Part shown: piece after piece, positions 59,004 to 64,000 of the stretch
Position numbering within the stretch: the stretch's first letter is position 1
Layout of the letters: every line of letters starts with the position of its first letter
NCBI GenBank assembly: GCA_046156035.1
Contig: JBJXEW010000016.1
Span: 29,083-93,082, forward strand
Length of the DNA stretch: 64,000 bases
Direction of reading: 5' to 3'
Source of the DNA: JAEUIX01 sp046156035
Lineage (GTDB): Bacteria; Planctomycetota; Phycisphaerae; Phycisphaerales; UBA1924
The notes under the pieces: generated by a model
What the model saw: the letters and a program-made list of their open reading frames with translations, nothing else
Told to the model about the DNA's origin: nothing
The model's database searches: none
Translations under genes and position numbers: made by a program

Positions 59004-59456
59004 TCACTCCGCCACGTCGTCACTCGGCTCAGGCGCTTTGTCGGCCGCGGGCAAACTCTTCAGCACCTTGTCCAGCACGCCGTTCACGAACGCGGGCGAG
59101 CGGTCGTTGGAGAACTCCTTGGCCAGTTCCACCGCGTCGTTCACCACGATCTTCGGGGGAACGGTGCCGCGGTGCATCTCGAAGTACGCCAGCCGCAGGA
59201 TGGACCGATCTACAGCGGCCTGACGGTGCGCGGGCCACGAGGGTGCGAGTTCCGCTATGGCCTTGTCGGCCGCTTCGCGTGCCGCGTACGCCGCGGCGGC
59301 GGTGGCCACGGCCTCGCGCTTGTGCTTCTCGGAGTATTCCGCGCCGTGCTCGGTCGAGTCGAGCCATTCCACCAGCGAGACGGCTTCCCCGCCTTGGGCG
59401 TCCATCTGGAACAGCGCCTGGAAGGCCAGCCTGCGAATGTCGCGTTCACTCGCCAC
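59004..59456 (-). CDS. nusB: Transcription antitermination factor NusB
   Basis: 150 residues: SERDIRRLAFQALFQMDAQG, ELAPSWPAHRQAAVDRSILR, LAYFEMHRGTVPPKIVVNDA, VELAKEFSNDRSPAFVNGVL-DK, the usual all-helical NusB. It binds boxA RNA with S10 in rRNA antitermination. GTG start at 59456 overlaps the ribH stop by 11 bp, the classical ribH-nusB order. The longer frame to 59588 is ribH read in another frame. Confidence 0.92.
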   Translation of the reverse strand: MASERDIRRLAFQALFQMDAQGGEAVSLVEWLDSTEHGAEYSEKHKREAVATAAAAYAAREAADKAIAELAPSWPAHRQAAVDRSILRLAYFEMHRGTVPPKIVVNDAVELAKEFSNDRSPAFVNGVLDKVLKSLPAADKAPEPSDDVAE

Positions 59457-60051
59457 GCGCGCGCCCCTTGCCTGCCGCGCGACGCGCCTTGTCCGGGCGG
59501 TTCGACACGGCGGCGCCCGCCACGCGGGCCATGGCCTGCCCCGCGAGCATCGCGCGGCGAACATGCCTGCCGTCGGCCAGCAGCGCACACTCGGCCATGG
59601 TTTGCAGCACGGCCTCCATCGCCTCCTGCCCCTTGTTGCCTAGCCGGCCACCCGCACGCGCGGCGGCCTGCTTTGGCGTATGGACTGTCAGCACCGCCAA
59701 GCCCACGGGCACGCCCGTCTCTGCGGCAAGGTTGGCGAGCCCGCCTGTCACGGCGTGCGCAAGAACCTCGTCGTGGATCGTTTCGCCCTTGATGATGCAG
59801 CCGATGGCCACCACACCGGCGAAGTGCCCGGAGCGTGCCGCGGCGGCGGCGAGGGGAAGAATCTCGAACGCGCCGGGCGCTTCGGCCACGTACAGGCCGG
59901 CCACACGGCCGCCCGCGCGGGTGTACGCACGCACGGCCCCCGAGAGCAGCAGATCGGTGATGCTCGCGTTGTAGCGGCTCACCACCACCGCGATCGGCGG
60001 AAGGCCCTTCGGCAAAGAGCGCGGGTTGGCGGGGGGGGCGGGCCGGGGCAT
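59446..60051 (-). CDS. ribH: 6,7-dimethyl-8-ribityllumazine synthase
   Basis: 201 residues: VVVSRYNASITDLLLSGAVR, VAEAPGAFEILPLAAAAARS, AIGCIIKGETIHDEVLAHAV with the catalytic His, GLAVLTVHTPKQAAARAGGR and LGNKGQEAMEAVLQ. Penultimate step of riboflavin synthesis. Longer than usual (about 155) because of a C-terminal basic tail (KARRAAGKGRARGE). TAGCAT box 9 nt before the ATG. Coupled with nusB. Confidence 0.93.
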   Translation of the reverse strand: MPRPAPPANPRSLPKGLPPIAVVVSRYNASITDLLLSGAVRAYTRAGGRVAGLYVAEAPGAFEILPLAAAAARSGHFAGVVAIGCIIKGETIHDEVLAHAVTGGLANLAAETGVPVGLAVLTVHTPKQAAARAGGRLGNKGQEAMEAVLQTMAECALLADGRHVRRAMLAGQAMARVAGAAVSNRPDKARRAAGKGRARGE

Positions 60052-60060
60052 GAGGGGCGG

Positions 60061-60066
60061 ATGCTA
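60061..60066 (-). promoter_or_regulatory. -10-like TAGCAT for ribH-nusB
   Basis: TAGCAT on the minus strand, 9 nt before the ATG at 60051; it lies just downstream of the terminator of the preceding gene. Confidence 0.4.
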
Positions 60067-60080
60067 TGCGCGAAAGCGAA

Positions 60081-60108
60081 AAAAGGGCGGGCCGCGCTGG
60101 CCCGCCCC
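60081..60108 (-). terminator. Intrinsic terminator of the transaldolase-like gene
   Basis: 9-bp perfect stem GGGCGGGCC/GGCCCGCCC, 5-nt loop, followed on the minus strand by TTTTTTCGC. It separates the aldolase gene from ribH. Confidence 0.85.
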
Positions 60109-60150
60109 GACAGGATTCCGTGCTTTTCTTGCCGCCAGAACGCGCCCCGC

Positions 60151-60804
60151 TCAGGCCGTGCCGAAGGCCTTCTTGTAGTCGGCCAGGAACTTGTCCAGAC
60201 CGATCTCGGTGAGCGGGTGCTTGAGCATCATCTTGATGACACCCAGCGGCACCGTGGCCACATCGGCCCCCGCGAGCGCACACTGCACCATGTGCAGCGG
60301 GTGGCGCACCGACGCGGCCAGAATCTTGGTCTGGTACCCGTAGTTGTCGTAGATCGTGCGGATGTGCTGGATCAACTGCATGCCGTCCTCGCCCACATCA
60401 TCGATGCGGCCAATGAACGGGCTGCACAGGAAGGCGCCGGCCTTGGCCACCATCATGGCCTGGAGCGGCTGGAAGACCAGCGTGAGGTTGGTCTTCACGC
60501 CCTTGTCCGACAGGGCCTTGCAGGCCTTGACCCCGTCGAAGGTGGTCGGCAGTTTCACGACGATGTTGGAAGCGATCTTCGTGAGTTCCTCCGCCTCCTT
60601 CATCATGCCCTTGAAATCGGTGGAGATGACCTCGCCCGACACCGGGCCCTTCACGACCTCGCAGATCTGGGCGAGGCGCTTGTGGTAGGTCACGCCCTTC
60701 TCTTTGGCGATGAGCGACGGATTGGTCGTCACACCGTCGAGCACGCCCAGGTCGGCGGCCTCTTTGATTTCGTCGAGGTTGGCGGTATCGATGTACAACT
60801 GCAT
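60151..60804 (-). CDS. Transaldolase / fructose-6-phosphate aldolase (FSA/TalC type)
   Basis: 217 residues, small single-domain transaldolase: MQLYIDTANLDEIKEAADLG, LDGVTTNPSLIAKE, NIVVKLPTTFDGVKACKAL with the Schiff-base lysine, NLTLVFQPLQAMMVAKAGA, CSPFIGRIDDVGEDGM, ASVRHPLHMVQCALAGADVA. Transaldolase and FSA activities are not separable by these motifs. AAGGAG ribosome binding site and a TACACT box about 50 nt upstream; strong terminator downstream. Complements rpe in sugar-phosphate metabolism. Confidence 0.92.
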   Translation of the reverse strand: MQLYIDTANLDEIKEAADLGVLDGVTTNPSLIAKEKGVTYHKRLAQICEVVKGPVSGEVISTDFKGMMKEAEELTKIASNIVVKLPTTFDGVKACKALSDKGVKTNLTLVFQPLQAMMVAKAGAFLCSPFIGRIDDVGEDGMQLIQHIRTIYDNYGYQTKILAASVRHPLHMVQCALAGADVATVPLGVIKMMLKHPLTEIGLDKFLADYKKAFGTA

Positions 60805-60853
60805 ACGGGCTCCTTGGCTCGTGGGAGGGATGTTGACGCAGGCCGCGAGGCCC

Positions 60854-60859
60854 AGTGTA
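60854..60859 (-). promoter_or_regulatory. -10-like TACACT for the transaldolase-like gene
   Basis: TACACT on the minus strand, 49 nt before the ATG, giving a leader of about 42 nt that contains AAGGAG. The same hexamer is used near leaderless starts elsewhere in the window. Confidence 0.4.
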
Positions 60860-61129
60860 CCAAGTGCGGGGCATCGCGGGCGAGCCTTCCCGAATCGTCC
60901 CCAACGGCCCCCCAACTCCGGTGGCTGGGACCGCCACCGAGACCGCGGCAGCGGGGTTTGGCCGGATAACCGCCGCGGGGGAGCGAGCAAGGACGCTCGC
61001 CACCCCACCAGCCCGCACAACCGGACGCGGTGCCGCGGCGAGAGCAAACTCTGCGCGTGAGGGGGCCAAGCGGGCCCGGTTGCGGGCCGATAGTTCGCTC
61101 TCTCGCAGCCGCGACAGGGAGGTTGGCGC

Positions 61130-61507
61130 ATGGCGACATCTCAGAAGGCCTTTGACCAGGTCAAGAACATTCTCGGAAGGCTCGACCGCAACATCGATTC
61201 GCTGCGTGAGCAGCGGACCGGCGGATCGCCCAACACCACGGGCAGCGGCGCAGCGAGCAACGGTGCGACTGGGCACGGGCCCGGGAACGGTCAGCACGGC
61301 CCGGTGACGAACGGCGTGGCATCGCCCGCGCTCGTCTCGGGTCCCCGGTTCGCTGCCGACCAACTCATCGGCCTGCCCAAGGTCACCCCGCCGAGCGGTC
61401 CCAACGGCACGCAGCCGCTGACACCGTTCTCGCCGCAGCCGAATCAAGCGCCACGCTCGCCGTGGGGACGGGCCCAGCCGCTGCGTCGCGATGCCGGCGC
61501 GGCGTGA
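61130..61507 (+). CDS. Hypothetical low-complexity protein, 125 aa
   Basis: A short amphipathic helix at the start (MATSQKAFDQVKNILGRLDR, NIDSLREQR), then a Gly/Asn/Pro-rich disordered region and SPALVSGPRFAADQLIGLP. No family recognised. AGGGAGG gives a strong ribosome binding site, so it is probably translated. The 325 bp before it, shared with the divergent aldolase gene, hold no other gene. It converges on the DUF885 gene with 6 bp between stops. Confidence 0.55.
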   Translation: MATSQKAFDQVKNILGRLDRNIDSLREQRTGGSPNTTGSGAASNGATGHGPGNGQHGPVTNGVASPALVSGPRFAADQLIGLPKVTPPSGPNGTQPLTPFSPQPNQAPRSPWGRAQPLRRDAGAA

Positions 61508-61513
61508 TGAGGC

Positions 61514-63367
61514 TCAGGGGTTTGCGGGCTTGGCTTGGTGGATAAACGCCAGCACCCGCTCTTCCAGCAGCGGCAGCGGCATCGCGCCAGCGCCCAGAAC
61601 CCAATCGTGAAACGCCCGGATATCGAACCGCTCTGCCAGTGTTTTCTGAGCGATGTGGCGGAGTTCGCGCACCTTCAACTCGCCGAGTTTGTACGCGCAC
61701 GCCTGGCCCGGCCAGGAGATGTAGCGGTCCACCTCGCGCTCGATGTTGAGGCGCGAGAGGGCCGAGTTGGCCAGCATGAAATCAACGGCCCGCTGGCGCG
61801 TCCAGCCTTTGGCGTGGATGCCGGTGTCCACCACCAGGCGAGTGGCCCGCCACATCTCGTAGGTGAGGCGGCCGAAGTCGTCGTAGGGGTCGGTGAAGAG
61901 GCCGGTGCCGCCGGTGTCGTCCACACCGGGCGCGGCTTCGGTGCGGAGGGGCGCACCGGCCATTTCCAGGCCCAATCGCTCCGAGTACAAGGCCCACCCT
62001 TCGACAAACGCGGTGTACCCGAGCAGTTGGCGGAAGGGGTGGACGCCCTCCAGTTCGTCGCTCAGGGCGATCTGCAGGTGGTGGCCGGGGCAGGCCTCGT
62101 GCAGCGTGAGTGAGATCATCTCGTACTTGGGCCGCTGATCGAGTTGATAGGTATTCGCCAGGAAGTACCCGGGAACGCCCCCTTTGAGCGAGCCGGGGTT
62201 GTAGTAGGCGGTGGGCGAACTGGGGGCGACGAAGGCGGGCATCTCGCGCACGCCGTACGGGTTGCGCGGCAGCACCTTGAACAGGCGTGCAAGGTCCGGG
62301 TCCACGCGTTTGGCGATGAGGCGGTAGCCGTCAAGGAGCGATTCCTTGGAGGTGTGGTAGAAGCGCGGGTTGCTGCGCAGGAAGTCGGTGAAGGCCTCGA
62401 AGAGCGCGTCGCCCTGGAGCGTGTCCTTCTGCGGAAAATCGCTGCGGGCGATCACACGGAACATCTCGGCCCGGATACGCGCCACCTCGCGCACGCCGAT
62501 CTGGTGAATCTCATCGGCGGTGAGGGGTGTCGTCGTCTCGCGTCGCAGCGCGTGCTCGTAGAAGGGCAGGCCGTCTTTGCCGTCTGCCGCGGCGATGGAG
62601 TCGCGGCAGGCCGGGATGTACTCATCCTTCAGGAACGCGGCCAGGCGGCCGTACGCCGGGACCACGCCGGTTTCGACCGCCTTGCGTGCACGGGCGGCGG
62701 CGGGATCGCTCGCGGCGAGCACGAGGAAGGGCCGGAAGAAGAGGCTGGTGGTGGGATTGGCCTTGATCGCCTCGGAGGCGTGAACGGCGGCCTGAGCGGC
62801 GGTCTGACCGACGACCACTTTGGGGGGCATACGCCCGGCGGCCAGCCCGGCGCGCATGTTCACGATGGTTGCGTCGAGGTACGGGGCGATGGCTTCGAGG
62901 CGGGCCGCGAAGTCCATGAACTGCTTGGGCGAGTTGAACGTGAGCCGGTCGGCCATCTGCGGCAGGTCGATCTGCGGCCCCTCGCGGTTGTCGAGGGGGA
63001 TGTGCTCGGGGAAGAAGCGGGCTCCATCGAGCGTGGTGTCGATCGAGTACTTGAGCAGGGTGGCGTTCAGGCGTTCATTCGCGGGGAGCCCGGCGATGTC
63101 GAGAGCGTTGAGAGCCGCGAGGCGGTCGCGCAGGTCTGCGCGTGAGCGGGCGAGCCCAGCGGCCGAAACATCGGCGAGGCGGTCGTTGAAGCGCGTGTCG
63201 CCGCGCTGGGTGGATTGCACCGGCGACTCGCGCATCATCTGGTCGTAGTGGGCATCCAGCAGCGCGGTGAGCGCGGCCGAGGGTGCCGCGGGCGTGCCGG
63301 GCTGGGCCAGGGCGGGCACGGCGAGCAGGAGGGTAAGGAAGAAGGGACGGAGCGTGGTGGCGTGCAT
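61514..63367 (-). CDS. DUF885 family secreted metallopeptidase-like protein
   Basis: 617 residues. A Sec signal (MHATTLRPFFLTLLLAVPAL, cut near ALA) is followed by the all-helical DUF885 fold (M32-like) with zinc motif LTLHEACPGHHLQIALSDE and the downstream GYTAFVEGWALYSERLGLEM carrying the third ligand Glu. C-terminal SWPGQACAYKLGELKVRELR is conserved in the family. Likely a periplasmic or extracellular peptidase, unproven. TAGGCT lies 5 nt before the ATG. Confidence 0.88.
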   Translation of the reverse strand: MHATTLRPFFLTLLLAVPALAQPGTPAAPSAALTALLDAHYDQMMRESPVQSTQRGDTRFNDRLADVSAAGLARSRADLRDRLAALNALDIAGLPANERLNATLLKYSIDTTLDGARFFPEHIPLDNREGPQIDLPQMADRLTFNSPKQFMDFAARLEAIAPYLDATIVNMRAGLAAGRMPPKVVVGQTAAQAAVHASEAIKANPTTSLFFRPFLVLAASDPAAARARKAVETGVVPAYGRLAAFLKDEYIPACRDSIAAADGKDGLPFYEHALRRETTTPLTADEIHQIGVREVARIRAEMFRVIARSDFPQKDTLQGDALFEAFTDFLRSNPRFYHTSKESLLDGYRLIAKRVDPDLARLFKVLPRNPYGVREMPAFVAPSSPTAYYNPGSLKGGVPGYFLANTYQLDQRPKYEMISLTLHEACPGHHLQIALSDELEGVHPFRQLLGYTAFVEGWALYSERLGLEMAGAPLRTEAAPGVDDTGGTGLFTDPYDDFGRLTYEMWRATRLVVDTGIHAKGWTRQRAVDFMLANSALSRLNIEREVDRYISWPGQACAYKLGELKVRELRHIAQKTLAERFDIRAFHDWVLGAGAMPLPLLEERVLAFIHQAKPANP

Positions 63368-63372
63368 GGCAG

Positions 63373-63378
63373 AGCCTA
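63373..63378 (-). promoter_or_regulatory. -10-like TAGGCT before the DUF885 gene
   Basis: TAGGCT on the minus strand, 5 nt before the ATG at 63367; no Shine-Dalgarno sequence. Confidence 0.4.
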
Positions 63379-63429
63379 CCAGCGCGGCGGGGGAAGGTGG
63401 CAGGGAGCCGTTGGCAGGGAGCGGGTGCC

Positions 63430-63462
63430 TTGGGTAGCCCCACGCTCCGCGTGGGTGCATTT
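63430..63462 (+). repeat. Single copy of the atp-operon 31-bp palindrome
   Basis: TTGGGTAGCCCCACGCTCCG followed by CGTGGGTGCATTT; related to the units at 54758-54850, with base changes that keep the hairpin. Confidence 0.55.
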
Positions 63463-63474
63463 GAGCCGGCCCGC

Positions 63475-63996
63475 CTAGCCCGAACCGGCGCGGTTGAGGA
63501 GGCGACGCGCCGCGGAGGGTTTTGGCTTGAAGGGCGTGAGGATGAGGCGGCAGAGGTCGCGGGTGGTGAGGGGTTGGGCGGGGGGTGGAACGGGAGCGGC
63601 GGCGGGCAGGTGTTGGGGAGGTGGAGTGTTGAAGGGCACCGACTTCGCCGAGCCGAAGTCCGCCACGACGAATCTTCGATCGGTTGCACGGGAGGCACCG
63701 GACCGCTCGTTGGCGCTCGCGGCTCCAAGGTGCGGCAAGTTGGCCGGCACCGAGGTGCTCGCAGGGCTTCGCACCTCGGTGGCACGGGAGGCACCGCCCC
63801 CGGCCTCGAAGACTCGGCCACCCCCTCCGGTGGGACCGGAGGGGGATGAAGGCGTAACCCCCTCCGGTCTCGAAGAGCCTCGACCACCTCCCCCAGAGGG
63901 GGAGGAGACGGACCAAGGAGAGGGGGAGGAGCGGGGTGTGGGGAGTTTGATGAAGGGTGTGCGGAGGGCGGCGAAGGCGGCCTTGCGCGCGGCCAT
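63475..63996 (-). CDS. Hypothetical ORF filled with palindromic repeats (may extend past the window)
   Basis: Up to 173 residues. The ends look protein-like (MAARKAAFAALRTPFIKLPT at the start, LTTRDLCRLILTPFKPKPSA at the end), but most of the middle is Gly/Pro/Ser/Thr-rich and encoded by hairpin repeats. No family recognised. The ATG at 63996 is 5 bases from the window edge, so the true start may be outside. It may be a real gene carrying in-frame repeat insertions or a spurious frame. Confidence 0.35.
   Translation of the reverse strand: MAARKAAFAALRTPFIKLPTPRSSPSPWSVSSPSGGGGRGSSRPEGVTPSSPSGPTGGGGRVFEAGGGASRATEVRSPASTSVPANLPHLGAASANERSGASRATDRRFVVADFGSAKSVPFNTPPPQHLPAAAPVPPPAQPLTTRDLCRLILTPFKPKPSAARRLLNRAGSG
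63650..63904. repeat. Cluster of REP-like hairpins at the right edge
   Basis: Perfect hairpins: CACCGAGGTGC arms at 63747-63757 and 63770-63780; CCCCTCCGGT arms at 63821-63830 and 63834-63843, with a third unpaired copy at 63857-63866; CCTCCCCC-AGA-GGGGGAGG at 63886-63904. The last resembles the terminal hairpin of the DUF559 element; the first resembles repeats near 1.8 and 2.8 kb. Confidence 0.65.
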
Positions 63997-64000
63997 GTTG

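Noticed and set aside
61086..61093. GCCGATAG as a sigma28 (flagellar) -10 element upstream of the 61130 gene
   Set aside because: No TAAA-type -35 element at the right distance, and the product is not recognisably flagellar.

Overview
The window looks like a chromosomal segment from a planctomycete of the class Phycisphaerae. It has high GC. It carries a secreted M1 peptidase ending in the cysteine-rich dockerin-like module typical of that group, and a neighbour with a PTPGAAALG...RRR PEP-CTERM-like sorting tail. It also carries outer-membrane and lipoprotein biogenesis genes (lptD-like, lnt) and fliM. Taxonomy is inferred from gene content only; no rRNA is present.

Layout. 1-4060: the 3' end of an SDR gene, a nested inverted-repeat element, phzF-like and helix-hairpin-helix genes, an orphan ORF, and a small-protein/nucleotidyltransferase pair. 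4061-13000: aspS divergent from a DinB-family gene, a Tat-exported VOC protein, the PEP-CTERM-like protein, the dockerin M1 peptidase and sppA. 13106-20046 (minus): a translation/transcription operon nusA-infB-DUF503-rbfA-endonuclease III-like-yebC. 20483-24164: a STAS protein converging on fliM, dsbD and tRNA-Gly. 24277-32607: lptD-like, argJ, and a leucine-degradation operon (HMG-CoA lyase plus two enoyl-CoA hydratases) whose lyase carries an in-frame DUF559 nuclease insertion; then a methyltransferase. 32813-38778: a ParA ATPase fused to a glycogen-binding-like domain and its partner, clpX, a coupled membrane/hypothetical pair and a small ORF. 38942-45326: rpe, accD, lnt, a HEAT-repeat lipoprotein, a coiled-coil envelope protein with a small membrane partner, and tRNA-Asp. 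45701-52341: a long AI-2E-family permease followed by a dozen small envelope/stress genes (degenerate HMA, DUF3309, BON lipoprotein, glycine-zipper stress protein, DUF883/YqjE/YqjK-like, DUF1328, DUF3185). 52383-58993: FoF1 genes atpZ-atpI-atpB-atpE-atpF-atpH without atpA/G/D/C, then a GxxExxY nuclease element, pgk and an adenosine-deaminase-like gene. 59004-64000: ribH-nusB, a transaldolase-like aldolase, a low-complexity protein, a DUF885 peptidase and a repeat-filled ORF at the edge.

Two themes run through the window. First, there are several families of palindromic or inverted repeats. Two pairs of inverted arms bracket PD-(D/E)XK-like nuclease ORFs (DUF559 and GxxExxY), one of them inserted in frame in an enzyme gene. 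Other repeats lie inside reading frames or just after stop codons. Second, many transcription-unit-first genes have a TANNNT hexamer 5-9 nt before the start codon and no convincing Shine-Dalgarno sequence, which suggests leaderless mRNAs. Operon-internal genes usually overlap by ATGA/GTGA, which suggests translational coupling.
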